Shown: in pieces, positions 1 through 9,039 of the stretch
How positions within the stretch are numbered: position 1 is the stretch's first letter
Layout of the letters: each line of letters starts with the position of its first letter
NCBI GenBank assembly: GCA_963761735.1
Contig: CAVXHQ010000001.1
Span: 248,001 to 312,000, forward strand
DNA from: CAVXHQ01 sp963761735
Lineage (GTDB): Bacteria > Pseudomonadota > Alphaproteobacteria > Rhodobacterales > Rhodobacteraceae
Direction: 5' to 3'
Length of the DNA stretch: 64,000 bases
Program-made: the position numbers and the translations under genes
Notes under the pieces: generated by a model
What the model was told of the DNA's origin: nothing
The model's database searches: none
The model's input: the letters and a program-made list of their open reading frames with translations, nothing else

Positions 1-916
1 CCTGCCACAGCGCGTCCTGATCGGCCTGGCCGCGGATCGGCGGGTTCACCTTGCCGTAGACACCGGCGCGGGCCACGTCCGTCTCGGTCGCGAACAGGTA
101 CTGCGGGCAGGTCTCGGCGGTGAAATCCGAGGTGCCGGCAAAGGCGCGCAGGACGGCGACGGTCTGCGCCGATGTGACGTGCGCGATATGCAGTTTCGCG
201 CGCGCCGTCATGTTCATCGTCAGCAGTTTGGCGACGGCCACCGATTCGCACACGGCGGGGCGCGACGCCCCGTGGGTGGCGGCATCGGCGGGGTCGAGCG
301 CGCGGGCCGCAGCCTCGAAATGGGCCAGCAGGGCGGCACTTTCGGCATGGACGACGACGGGCCTGCCGGTGTTCGCCAGCAGGGTCAGGGCGCGCAACTG
401 GTCGGCCTCGTCCGGAAACGCCAGACCGTCGAATTCGTCGCCGCGTCCGGCGGGGGCGGGGGTGGTGAATATCTTGAACGCGATGGCGCCAAGGCGCAGC
501 ATCTCGTCACGCGTGGCCTCTGTCAGATCGCCGGGGGCGGCGTAGATGCCGAAATCGATGACGGCGTTTTCGGCGAAATGATCCCGCCTGCGCACGAATT
601 CGGCGGGGGTGGAACAGCAGGGTTTCGAGATCGGCATCTCGAACAGCGTGGTGACGCCGCCCGCCGCCGCCGCGCGGGTTTCGGACTGCACCGTGCCGCG
701 TTCGGGATAGGCGGGCGCGCGGACGTGGAAATGGATGTCGACGATGCCGGGCAGGACGTGCAGGCCGGTGGCGTCGATCACTTCCGCCGCGTCCGGCACG
801 GTGCCGGGCGCGTGGACGCCTGCGATCCGCCCGTCGGCGAGGCTCAGGTCGACGCGGTGCAGACCGTCGGGCAACAGAACGTCGCCGCCCGCGATCACCG
901 TCTGCGGCGCGCTCAT
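1..916 (-). CDS. Cyclic amidohydrolase, dihydroorotase/hydantoinase/allantoinase family (partial, C-terminus outside window)
   Basis: The frame opens at ATG 916 and runs off the left edge (305 codons seen). The visible part has the family's metal-binding set: HFH at residues 62-64, a candidate carbamylated lysine at 148 (AFKIF), a His in VVVHAES and a His in LHIAHVTS, so the fold should be catalytically competent. Members hydrolyse cyclic amides such as dihydroorotate, hydantoins or allantoin; the exact substrate cannot be told. The start overlaps the stop of the upstream gene by 4 bp (ATGA), so it is probably the distal gene of the leftward operon. With AllA-, PuuE- and Ldh2-type genes nearby, a ureide substrate is an inference, and a true pyrimidine dihydroorotase role is less likely in this setting. 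Confidence 0.85.
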   Translation of the reverse strand, partial: MSAPQTVIAGGDVLLPDGLHRVDLSLADGRIAGVHAPGTVPDAAEVIDATGLHVLPGIVDIHFHVRAPAYPERGTVQSETRAAAAGGVTTLFEMPISKPCCSTPAEFVRRRDHFAENAVIDFGIYAAPGDLTEATRDEMLRLGAIAFKIFTTPAPAGRGDEFDGLAFPDEADQLRALTLLANTGRPVVVHAESAALLAHFEAAARALDPADAATHGASRPAVCESVAVAKLLTMNMTARAKLHIAHVTSAQTVAVLRAFAGTSDFTAETCPQYLFATETDVARAGVYGKVNPPIRGQADQDALWQ

Positions 917-2344
917 TTCAGGCCCAGTTCGGCGAGGGCCCTGGCCACACCGTCGAGGTTGGCGAGCTTCATCGATGCGTAGTTGGGCGACAGGACCACC
1001 CCGTCGCCGCCCGCGCGATAGGTTGCCATGACGGAACGGTAGGCGATGTCGGGCGTGCATTTCGCCTGATCGGCGCGGACCCGCGGTGCGTCGATGCCGA
1101 GGCCCATGAACACGTTTGCCTCACCGTGCACGCCGCGCACCGCGTCGGCGCATTGGTTGTAGACGTAGGTGTCCGGATCGAGGCCGTCCTGCACCACCGA
1201 TCCCAGCGGCGACCCTTCGATGTTCAGGATGCCGTCGAGGACCTTCATCGCCGTTTCCGGGTCGAAATCGCGCAGGATCGTCTTTTGAAAGAACCCGAAT
1301 TCCTTGTGCCAGATCTCGCCCGACTGGTGCTGATAGGTGATCGGTTTCACCCAGTCGGCGTACATCGTCTGCTCGTACCACGGCCATTGCGCGCGGCGGA
1401 AGATGTTGAAATGGTTGCGGTTCCAGACGTTCAACCCGAACGGCAGGTTGGGCTTGCACCACTTGACCAACCCGTAAAGCTCGCGGTCGAGGTCCTTGTT
1501 GCGCTCTAGCCAGAAGCGTTCCCAGATCAGCACCTCGGGGTTTTGCATGAGGACGCGCAGGAACGTGACGAAGGCGCCATCGTCGAACGCCTCGCCCGCC
1601 CGCGCGGCCTGCATGTACTCGTACATCGCGATGCAGGCGCGGCGGCAGGCCTCGACGTCGATGCCGCGCGCAAGGGCTTCGTGGCGGGTATGCTCGCTGA
1701 AATCGCCGGGCGCCTCGCCCTGCATCATCTGGTCCAGCGGGCTGTTGCGCTCGTTGCACCACATGATGCCGTCGATGTCGTAGTTGCGCACCTGATCCTC
1801 GATGATCGCGTGCATCCAGTTGCGGTAATCGGGGTTCGAGGTGCTGGGCTCGTCGCGGCGGACGCCGAACACGTCGACCTCCATGCAGGTCGGCCAGATT
1901 GGGGATCTCGATGTTGTTGACCGACCCGTGGCCCGCGTATTTGAAGAACGGCTCCATCAGTTCGACGTAGACCTTCATGTCGCGCTTGTGCGCCTCGGGG
2001 ATCACGAGGTCGAGGATGTCGATGCCTTCCATCTCTGCGTCGGTGGCGCGGAAATCCTTGATCAGCGTTTTCGAATAGTACCGCGGATCGGGATTGAAAT
2101 AGGCGCCGCCCTTCATGGTGAACGGTTCCGGCACGCCATGGTCGGGCCAGCCGTCGAGGGCATGCGAAATGCTGCGCCCGGTCTTCAGGCCGAGCCACGA
2201 CACGGTGCCGAGCATCAGGACGTTGACGCCCACACGGTCCTTCAACGTGTCGAGGACGGTGTCGACGCCCTCGTCGATGAAGCTGATCGGGCTGACCTGG
2301 ATGCCGACGAATTTTTCGGCGGGGTCGGGTTTCGTGTCGCTCAT
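913..2344 (-). pseudogene. Uncharacterised TIM-barrel glycoside-hydrolase-like protein, interrupted by a frameshift
   Basis: Two frames together encode one protein of about 476 residues. The N-terminal part starts at ATG 2344 (MSDTKPDPAEKF) and reads NIEIPNLAD near 1890; the C-terminal part continues in another frame as MEVDVFGVRR and ends at 913. The join at about 1884-1890 needs removal of one base (CTGCATGGAG read as TGC ATG GAG). Segments such as DGIMWCNERNSP and MKVYVELMEPFF resemble hypothetical TIM-barrel glycosyl hydrolases, but I cannot name a family with certainty. It overlaps its neighbours by ATGA at both ends, as expected of an intact operon gene, so either a recent mutation or a sequencing error explains the break. 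Confidence 0.7.
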
Positions 2345-3522
2345 GTCGTCGTCCTCGCTTCGATGAATCCTCTGATCCGGCTCATCGCCTCTTCGATCAC
2401 CGGCAGGGGTTGCAGGTAGGAGATGCGGATGAAATCGCTGTCCGGTTCGCCGAACATGTCGCCCGCGAAGACCATCACGCCGGTCTCGCGCAGCAGTTCC
2501 TCGCAAAACGCCCTGGCCTTCAGGCCGGTGCTGGAAATGTCGGTATAGATATAGAACGCGCCGCCCGGCGCGCCGTAGGACAGCCCCGCGTCGGTCAGCG
2601 CGCGCATCAGATACGCGCGCCGCGCGGCGTAATCGGCGTACATCGCGTCGAGGTCGTCCTGCGGGCCGGTCAGGGCGGCGAGGGCGGCATGCTGCGATAT
2701 GGTGCAGGTGTTGATCGACAGGGTATGGCGCGGTTCGGTCAGCTTTTCCACGAAATCGGCGGGGGCGGCCATATAGCCGACGCGCCAGCCGGTCATCGCG
2801 TAGGTCTTGGAAAATCCGTTGAGCGTGATCGTGCGGTCCTTCATCCCGGGCAGCGAGGCGAGCGAGAGGTGCTCGTGCGGCGGATAGATGAGTTTGGCAT
2901 AGATCTCGTCGGCGATGATCAGGATGTCGTGTTTCACCGCGAGGTCGGCGATCTTGCGGATCACGTCGGGGGGCGTCACCGCACCGGTCGGGTTGTTGGG
3001 CGAGACCAGCACGAACATCCGCGTCCGGGACGTGATCCGGCTCTCGATCTCGGCGGGGTCGAGGGCGAAATCGTCGCGTGCGTGTGTCGGGACCGGCACC
3101 GGCACGCCGCCGCACAGGTGCACGGCGGTGTCGTAGGTGGTGAACCGGGGCGAGGTGATGAGGACCTCGTCGCCCGGCGCCACGAGACCGAGCATGCACA
3201 GCATGATGCTTTCCTGTACGCCCGCCGTCACCACGATCTCGTCGGCGGTGTAGTCGAGCGCGTATTCATTGCGCAGGTTCGCGGCGATGGCCTCGCGCAG
3301 GGCGGGCAGGCCGGTGGGGCCGGTGTAGTGGTGCTGATTGTCGTCGAGCGCCCGTTTGGCGGCGTCGACGATATGGGCAGGGGTGTGGAAATCCGGGTCG
3401 CCACGGCCGAGGGCGATGACGTCGTCCATACCCGCGGCGATGGCCAGCATCCGGGTGCGAAAGGCGCCGTCTTCCTCGACGATGCGGGGGGCGGTGCGTT
3501 GCAGCAGCAGCGATTGCGTCAT
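2341..3522 (-). CDS. Pyridoxal-phosphate aminotransferase, class I/II
   Basis: This 393-residue protein has the usual length of class I aminotransferases. SPNNPTGAV is the conserved NPTG loop, IIADEIYAKL carries the Asp that contacts the pyridine nitrogen, and LNGFSKTYAMTGWR holds the PLP Schiff-base lysine at residue 239. The start at 3522 overlaps the stop of the amidohydrolase gene by ATGA; a longer upstream frame only shadows that gene. It moves an amino group between an amino acid and a 2-oxo acid in the cytoplasm. It is clearly paralogous to the enzyme at 10588-11787 in the opposite operon. The amino-donor specificity cannot be read from sequence. Confidence 0.93.
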   Translation of the reverse strand: MTQSLLLQRTAPRIVEEDGAFRTRMLAIAAGMDDVIALGRGDPDFHTPAHIVDAAKRALDDNQHHYTGPTGLPALREAIAANLRNEYALDYTADEIVVTAGVQESIMLCMLGLVAPGDEVLITSPRFTTYDTAVHLCGGVPVPVPTHARDDFALDPAEIESRITSRTRMFVLVSPNNPTGAVTPPDVIRKIADLAVKHDILIIADEIYAKLIYPPHEHLSLASLPGMKDRTITLNGFSKTYAMTGWRVGYMAAPADFVEKLTEPRHTLSINTCTISQHAALAALTGPQDDLDAMYADYAARRAYLMRALTDAGLSYGAPGGAFYIYTDISSTGLKARAFCEELLRETGVMVFAGDMFGEPDSDFIRISYLQPLPVIEEAMSRIRGFIEARTTT

Positions 3523-4745
3523 CCGTGCATCCTCTTGCCGTCGATAAAGGTCATGGTGACGTTTTCGAGCGCCGCGAGATCGTGGTCCGGTTTGCCGTCG
3601 ACGACGATCATGTCGGCCAGTTTTCCGGCTTCGAGCGTGCCAAGGGTGTCGCCCATGCCGTTCAGCACCGCCGCCCGCGCGGTGATGGAGCGCAGCGCGT
3701 CGAGGTTGTCCGTGCACACGCCCACCTCGACCATGAACCCCAGTTCGGGGACGATCCGGTCGTGTTCGACCGCAGGAGAGCCTGCGTCGGTGCCGAAGAC
3801 GATGGGCACGCCGGCCTTCGCCGCGCGCACGAGGCCGTCGAACCGGGACGTGTCGGCCACGGCCTTCTTGCGCTCCTCGATCTTCCATTCGGGGATACCG
3901 AACCGCCGCGCGATCTCTTCGTTGGCCTGGATGACGAGGGCGGAGAACGTGGTGACGATGGGGAGCTTCCTGTCCAGCAGCAGCTGGATCGTGGCGTCGG
4001 TCATCGACCCGCCATGTTCGATGCAGTCGATCCCGGCCCCGGCCACCCGCGCGATGCAGGCATCGAAGGTGGCATGCGCGGTGATCGGCAACCCGTTGCG
4101 GTGGGCCTCGTCGATGACGGCGTGCAGTTCGTCGTCGGTGAATTCGAGGGTGTCGTGGCAGGCCATGATCTTGATCAGGTCGGCGCCGCCCTTGACCTGA
4201 TCGCGTACGGCGCGGCGCATCTCGTCAGGCCCCGATGCCTCGCGGCAGACCCAATAGGTATGGCCGCCGGTCTGGATGATGCTCTCGCCCGACACCAGCA
4301 GGCGCGGACCGGGAAAGATGCCCTGCGCCACGGCCTGCTTGGTGAACAGGTTGGCGTCGTGCACGCCGAGATCACGGACGAGCGTGATGCCCGCGCGCAG
4401 GCTCTTGAGCATGTTGCCGGCGGCCTTGTAGGCGCGGATTTCGGGGGCGTCATACATGCTCTGCTGGCTGAGTTCGTGGATGCCGTCCCAGCTCAGGTGC
4501 GCGTGGCTGTTCATCATGCCGGGCATCAGGGTCTTGCCGTGGGTGTCGTGGGTCTCGCCTTCGGGTGCGTCGCCACGCTTGCCGACGGCGGCAATCCTGC
4601 CGTCCCTGATATGCACGAAACCGTCCTCGATCACCGCGTCGCCGACGCACGGAATGACGCGGCCGAGAAAGACCGTGTCGACGGACGTGCCATCGAACAT
4701 CGGCTTGGTGATCTTTTGATATTTCCAGGCGGCTGGTTCGGGCAT
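3519..4745 (-). CDS. Metal-dependent amidohydrolase (imidazolonepropionase/prolidase-like)
   Basis: A 408-residue amidohydrolase-superfamily protein. HAHL at residues 81-84 is the first metal-binding motif, followed by a candidate lysine in ADLIKIMACHD, a His in ITAHATFD, a His in CIEHGGSM and the metal Asp in FGTDAGSP, so the active site looks complete. Relatives hydrolyse cyclic amides or the C-terminal amide bond of dipeptides. The gene follows the M24 peptidase after an 89-bp gap, the only real gap in the leftward unit and the site of a 26-bp tandem repeat. It overlaps the downstream aminotransferase by ATGA. Substrate unknown. Confidence 0.9.
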   Translation of the reverse strand: MPEPAAWKYQKITKPMFDGTSVDTVFLGRVIPCVGDAVIEDGFVHIRDGRIAAVGKRGDAPEGETHDTHGKTLMPGMMNSHAHLSWDGIHELSQQSMYDAPEIRAYKAAGNMLKSLRAGITLVRDLGVHDANLFTKQAVAQGIFPGPRLLVSGESIIQTGGHTYWVCREASGPDEMRRAVRDQVKGGADLIKIMACHDTLEFTDDELHAVIDEAHRNGLPITAHATFDACIARVAGAGIDCIEHGGSMTDATIQLLLDRKLPIVTTFSALVIQANEEIARRFGIPEWKIEERKKAVADTSRFDGLVRAAKAGVPIVFGTDAGSPAVEHDRIVPELGFMVEVGVCTDNLDALRSITARAAVLNGMGDTLGTLEAGKLADMIVVDGKPDHDLAALENVTMTFIDGKRMHG

Positions 4746-4786
4746 TTCGGGCTCCTTCTGAGGGTGACGGTGCGGGCGTCGGTTAA

Positions 4787-4856
4787 ATTGCGACGACGCG
4801 GTCGGGGATCAGAGTGCGACGACGCGGTCGGGGATCAGATTGCGACGACGCGGTCG
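4787..4856. repeat. 26-bp tandem repeat (2.7 copies) at the 3' end of the M24 gene
   Basis: Copies lie at 4787-4812, 4813-4838 and a partial 4839-4856. They differ at one or two bases. The repeat covers the last codons and stop of the M24 peptidase gene (DRVVA then stop on the minus strand), so the gene's tail is copied twice downstream of the real stop. Confidence 0.9.
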
Positions 4857-5995
4857 TCGACGGGGGTGTCGGTCTGGAACCGGGAGGGGACGGTGACGCC
4901 CCCGTCGGTCACGATCATGGTGTCGATGGTGCGGTATCCGTCGATCCCGGGTCGATAGACGCCCGGTTCGCTGGAAAAGATCATGCCCGGGACGATTGCC
5001 GTGTCGTCGCCCGGGGCGAGCCAGGGGGCCTCGTGCCCCTCGAGGCCCATGCCGTGACCGATGCGGTGGCGGATGGTGTCGCCCAGACCGGCGGCGCGCA
5101 GGGCGTCCATCGCCGCGTCGTTGGCCGCGCGGCAGGTGGTGCCCGCGGCACAGGCGGCGATGGCCGCGGCGTTGCAGGCCTGCATCGCGGTCATGATGCG
5201 GCGCTGTTCGCCTGACATTTCGCCGACGATCAAAGTGACGCCGCTTTCGGCGTGATAGCCGCCGAGCGACGCGCCGATGCCCGCGATCAGGGTTTCGCCC
5301 GCGCGGGGCGTCCGTTCGAGGACCGCCCCGTGCGGCAGGGCGGCGCGGGGGCCGGAATGGACGCTCGCGGTGATGCCCATCGGCGCGCCTGCGAACGCCG
5401 CCTTGTGTTTCGCCAACAGGGCGCCGCGGGCGTGGGACATGGCATCGGCCATCAGGTCCGCTTCGGTGCCGCCCTGTGCGATGATGTCGCCCGCCGAGCC
5501 ATGCAGGCGGTGCAGGAACAGGTCGGCGAAACGGGCCGCCTCGGTCGTGAGGGCCACTTCCCCGGGCTCCTTGATCGCGCGGGCCAGCATCGGGTGATCG
5601 GTGAGGTCGAGCCGGGTCAGCCGGTCGCGCGCGGCGTCGAGCAGGGCGGCGTCGAGCGCGTCGATGGCGATGGATCTGGCCCCGATCTGGTCGAGCATCC
5701 ACAGGACGGGGGGCACCTCGCCGGGGAATTCGTCGTAGAAGCGGGCGTCCGGGATACCGGTGCCCTCGGCGTTCTCGCGCTCGAGGCCGGGCAGCAGCAG
5801 GATCGGATCGCCGTCCACCGGCAGCCAGAGACCCATCGGGCGCTCGTTGGCCGACAGGAACAGACCCGTGGCATAGGCGAGGTTCGGCGCGCGCAGCAGC
5901 AACAGGCCGTCGAGGCCCGCCGCCGCCGCCCGCGCGCGCAGCCGGTCGCGGGCGGCGGCGTGGAACGCCGGGGGCAGGGGCGCGAGGGCGCTCAC
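4835..5995 (-). CDS. M24-family metallopeptidase (Xaa-Pro aminopeptidase/creatinase-like)
   Basis: GTG at 5995 is the likely start because it overlaps the stop of the Ldh2 gene as GTGA, matching the junction style of this operon; this gives 386 residues. An N-terminal creatinase-like domain comes first, then the pita-bread catalytic domain with HRIGHGMGLEGHEAPW and SSEPGVY near the C-terminus, both typical of M24. One metal-ligand segment differs from classical aminopeptidases (IGASLGGYHAESG where a D..D pair is expected), so it may be a non-peptidase hydrolase; ectoine hydrolase DoeA and creatinase share this fold. The 3' end is tandemly duplicated. Confidence 0.88.
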   Translation of the reverse strand: MSALAPLPPAFHAAARDRLRARAAAAGLDGLLLLRAPNLAYATGLFLSANERPMGLWLPVDGDPILLLPGLERENAEGTGIPDARFYDEFPGEVPPVLWMLDQIGARSIAIDALDAALLDAARDRLTRLDLTDHPMLARAIKEPGEVALTTEAARFADLFLHRLHGSAGDIIAQGGTEADLMADAMSHARGALLAKHKAAFAGAPMGITASVHSGPRAALPHGAVLERTPRAGETLIAGIGASLGGYHAESGVTLIVGEMSGEQRRIMTAMQACNAAAIAACAAGTTCRAANDAAMDALRAAGLGDTIRHRIGHGMGLEGHEAPWLAPGDDTAIVPGMIFSSEPGVYRPGIDGYRTIDTMIVTDGGVTVPSRFQTDTPVDDRVVAI

Positions 5996-7092
5996 AGGGT
6001 GGTGCCGGTGTAGGGGCCGAGGCCGTCGAGCGGCGTCTTCAGGCCGAGTTCGCGACCAAGGGCCTGCATGTCGGCAAGGACCACGTCGTCCAGCGGCACG
6101 CCGCCCGCCGATTTCGCCGCCGTGCGCCGCGCCTCGAGTTCGCCGGGGACGAGAATTTCGTCGAAGCCGGGGCGCAGGGCGCGCGATTTGCACATGTCGA
6201 CGAATTCGCCCATCCGGCGCGCGTAATCGGCATGTTCCATGAACCACGAGATGTCGATGGCCTGAAAATAATGCGACACGTCGAGCTTGCCGGGGTCGGA
6301 ATAGGGCATCAGGCCGAAGCCGCCGCCCGACAGCACGCCGGTCGTCGCCTCGGTCATGAAGGCGAGGCCGTAGCCCTTGTGCCCGCCGATCCCGAGCAGC
6401 GCGCCGGCCATTGCCGCCGACGGGTCGTCGGTCTCATGGCCCTCGGGCGTCAGTGCCCAGTCGAGCGGCATCTTGCGGCCCTCGCGCGCGTGCCATTTCA
6501 TCATGCCCTTTCCGGCGGTGGTCAGGGCGATGTCGAGCACCACGGGAAACCCCTTGTCCGACGGCGCCGCGATGGACCACGGGTTCGTGCCCACAGCCCC
6601 CTCGCGCCCGCCCCACGGCGCCATTTCGGGGCCCGCGTTGGTGTACGCAATGCCGATGCAACCGTGGTCGAGGGCCTGGCAGGCGTGCACGGCGCTGGAC
6701 CCGTAATGGGTGGAATTGCGCACGATCACGGTGCCGATGCCGTTCCCTTTGGCCTTGTCGATGGCAAGGCGCATCGCCTTGGCCGCCGCCACCGTGCCGA
6801 TGCCGTTGTGCGCGTCCACCAGCGCCAGCGCCGGGCCTTCCTTGAGGATCGACCAGCCCGCCCGCGGGTTCACCTCGCCGTTGCCGATCCGCTCGTGGTA
6901 GCGGCGCAGGCGGGCGACGCCCTGGCCCTGACCGGGGTGGAACCGCAGCTCCGAGAACACCAGCGCATCGGCGAAAATGCCTGCGTCCTCGTCGGTCAGG
7001 CCGAGGGCCGCGAACCCTTCGGTGACGAAAGTGCGCAGTTGGTCGCGGTCGACGTTGGTCATGGAAATGGGCGTCATGGAAATCTGGCTCAT
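5992..7092 (-). CDS. Ldh2/MDH2-family NAD(P)-dependent 2-hydroxyacid dehydrogenase
   Basis: A 366-residue protein with the Ldh2 signatures: STHYGSSAVHA with the catalytic His, NAGPEMAPWGG, VGTNPWSIA and GHKGYGLAFMTEA. The family includes sulfolactate, malate, ureidoglycolate (AllD) and imine-reducing members. It acts in the cytoplasm with NAD(P)H. ATG 7092 overlaps the stop of the DUF4438 gene by ATGA; two more in-frame ATGs lie within the first 12 codons, so the true start could be slightly downstream. An AllD-like role fits the other allantoin-type enzymes of the locus, but that is inference. Confidence 0.9.
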   Translation of the reverse strand: MSQISMTPISMTNVDRDQLRTFVTEGFAALGLTDEDAGIFADALVFSELRFHPGQGQGVARLRRYHERIGNGEVNPRAGWSILKEGPALALVDAHNGIGTVAAAKAMRLAIDKAKGNGIGTVIVRNSTHYGSSAVHACQALDHGCIGIAYTNAGPEMAPWGGREGAVGTNPWSIAAPSDKGFPVVLDIALTTAGKGMMKWHAREGRKMPLDWALTPEGHETDDPSAAMAGALLGIGGHKGYGLAFMTEATTGVLSGGGFGLMPYSDPGKLDVSHYFQAIDISWFMEHADYARRMGEFVDMCKSRALRPGFDEILVPGELEARRTAAKSAGGVPLDDVVLADMQALGRELGLKTPLDGLGPYTGTTL

Positions 7093-7967
7093 GCGCGCAG
7101 GCCCAGGATATCGGCGATGTTGGTGCCGGGCGCGTCGTGGCTGGTCAATTGTCCCGCGGGGGCAGTCATCACGATGGTCATGCCCGGCCCGTATCCCGCG
7201 CGCGGCCCGTCTGTCTGGCCGACGATGCCGATGGACATCGCCCCGCGCAGATAGCCGTGGTTATAGCGGCTGTCGGTATCGGCGATGGCGACGACGTCGC
7301 CGAGGCGCAGTTTGTCGAGGCCGTGGGCGGCCAGTTCCGCGCGGTCGGTGGACTGCATGTGCAGCGAGCCGCCCTCGGAGGTGAGGCCGGCACCCGCGCC
7401 GACCATGTGCGGCGGCACGGTGGCGACGACGCCGATGCTCAATACCCCGTCCCCCAGTTTTGCGGGCAGTTTGTCGAACAGGGCAGGCGACAGGGATTTG
7501 AACGCCACGCCGGGGCAACCGGGCACGACCAGCCCGACGCCCTCGCTGCGCACGGTGATGCGGTCGTCGACGGCGAGCTTGCGGCGGGTGTCCTCGTCGA
7601 AATGCACGATCACCTGATCCGAGAAACGGCCCGATTTGCCGGTGACGGTGCCCTTGGCCCCCTGTGCCGCGCCAGAGGCGACCGTCGCCGTGTTGCCGAC
7701 GCAGGCGAAGACGTTGAGGCCGCGGTTCTTGTTGGCGTCTGGGTGGGCGATGCTGACGCCCGGGTGGATGCAGTCGCCGGACCAGCCGAAGGCGCTGTCG
7801 CCGACGCTCACGTTATAGACGATGCCGCCGAACGTGGGCCACAGGAACGCGCGGCCGTCGGCGTCGAGACGGTACGGCTCGGCGGGCAGGCCGGACAGCG
7901 ACGGGTTCGCGACCTGACCCAGGATCGAGACGGAGACGATGTCGGCGGCGTTGGTCTGGATACTCAT
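7089..7967 (-). CDS. DUF4438 domain protein, copy 1
   Basis: A 292-residue protein of the DUF4438 family, whose biochemical role is unknown. It shares with the next gene upstream the pattern FGGIVYNVSVGDSAFGWSGD, HPGVSI, a Gly-rich GAKGTVTGK stretch, the central LSPALFDKLP and the C-terminal LRLGDVVAIAD and GPGMTIVMTA motifs. ATG 7967 overlaps the stop of the upstream paralogue by ATGA. There is no signal peptide or membrane segment, so it is probably cytoplasmic. The tandem pair suggests a hetero-oligomer or two related substrates (inference). Confidence 0.85.
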   Translation of the reverse strand: MSIQTNAADIVSVSILGQVANPSLSGLPAEPYRLDADGRAFLWPTFGGIVYNVSVGDSAFGWSGDCIHPGVSIAHPDANKNRGLNVFACVGNTATVASGAAQGAKGTVTGKSGRFSDQVIVHFDEDTRRKLAVDDRITVRSEGVGLVVPGCPGVAFKSLSPALFDKLPAKLGDGVLSIGVVATVPPHMVGAGAGLTSEGGSLHMQSTDRAELAAHGLDKLRLGDVVAIADTDSRYNHGYLRGAMSIGIVGQTDGPRAGYGPGMTIVMTAPAGQLTSHDAPGTNIADILGLRA

Positions 7968-8848
7968 GTGCGGTCTCCGAGGTCGAGAAGGGTGGCGATG
8001 TTGGCGCCAGAAGCGGTGGTTGCGGCGTCGACGGTAAAGTCGATCTCGCCGCCCCGGGCGGTCATCAGCGTGAGGATGCCGGGGCCGTGGCCGGTCATGA
8101 TGCTGTCGCCGTGGATGCACAGGCAGATCGACACGGCATTTTCGCGGTAGGACCGGCCCCAGTGGTGGTCGGCGTGGCGGATGGCGATCAGGTCGCCCAG
8201 ACGCATCCTGTCGATGCCGAGGTCGGCCATCAGGGCGCGGTCGCCGGACATCAGGTCCTGATCGACGTATTCGGAATTGAGTTCGGCGCCCGATCCCATG
8301 ATCCGTACCGGCAGTTCCATCGCGACGTTGACGTGCAGGCGGCCCGCATCCTCGGTGATGCCCATCGCGTGAAACAGACGCGGGCTCATCTTCTTGAGCG
8401 CCACATCCGGATAATCCGTCAACGCAAGGCCCTGGCCCATCGTCATCACCTGTATCCGGTCGCCCGGGGCCATCAGGTCGTGGGCGACTTCGTCGAACTG
8501 CACCAGGATGCGGGCGTGTTCGCCGATCACCGTGCCGCGCGCGCCGGCGGCCATGCCGCTCGTCACCATCGCCGCGTTGCCGATGCAGTTGAGATAGTGC
8601 AGCGCGTGATGCCGCCCGCTGTCGCCCTCGTCGTCGATGCTGACGCCCGGTTCGACGTGGTCGCCGGCCCAGCCGAACGCCCGCATCCCGCAGCGCACGT
8701 TATAGGTGATGCCGAACATGCCCGGCAGGATCGCGGCGGTGCCGTCGGGGTGCGGGATGTACTGGCCCGGGCGCACCGCGGGCGTGGTGATCGCGCCTGC
8801 GACGGCCATCTCGACCAGAGTGGATTCGTTGGTTTTCGGGCTGGGCAT
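7964..8848 (-). CDS. DUF4438 domain protein, copy 2 (first gene of leftward operon)
   Basis: A 294-residue paralogue of the neighbouring DUF4438 protein. FGITYNVRCGMRAFGWAGD, EPGVSID, GARGTVIGEH, KKMSPRLFHAMG, MRLGDLIAI and GPGILTLMTA line up with copy 1. ATG 8848 is preferred because AGGAG lies about 10 nt upstream in the mRNA sense and the residues before it (an Arg/His/Pro-rich stretch from 8920) look non-coding. It is the promoter-proximal gene of the leftward unit and faces the M32 gene across about 190 bp. Function unknown. Confidence 0.85.
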   Translation of the reverse strand: MPSPKTNESTLVEMAVAGAITTPAVRPGQYIPHPDGTAAILPGMFGITYNVRCGMRAFGWAGDHVEPGVSIDDEGDSGRHHALHYLNCIGNAAMVTSGMAAGARGTVIGEHARILVQFDEVAHDLMAPGDRIQVMTMGQGLALTDYPDVALKKMSPRLFHAMGITEDAGRLHVNVAMELPVRIMGSGAELNSEYVDQDLMSGDRALMADLGIDRMRLGDLIAIRHADHHWGRSYRENAVSICLCIHGDSIMTGHGPGILTLMTARGGEIDFTVDAATTASGANIATLLDLGDRT

Positions 8849-9039
8849 CGCGGGGCGGCTCCTGTGTCGATGGGGGCGGGGCGCGGAATTTGGTTTGACA
8901 CCCGCAGCCTTCCTTGCCATCAGTAGATTGTCGACATTGTTCTTGTTGAATGGGATACACGAGCAGGTCGCATAGTCAAGGAGCCTGCGTCCGGACCCCG
9001 GATTCGACCCGCCCCGCAGACCCGATAGGAGTTGCCGAT
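8849..9039. promoter_or_regulatory. Divergent intergenic region, probable promoters of both catabolic operons
   Basis: This 191-bp gap separates two divergent units and is locally AT-richer than its surroundings. On the + strand TCGACA (8931-8936) and GATACA (8955-8960) sit 18 bp apart as a weak sigma-70-like pair, followed by the AGGAG of the M32 gene at 9028-9032. No clear minus-strand promoter or operator palindrome was found. The role is inferred mainly from geometry. Confidence 0.45.

Noticed and set aside
8895..8929. TTGACA and TAGATT as a promoter of the M32 operon
   Set aside because: The spacer is 23 bp, longer than the 16-19 bp normally tolerated.
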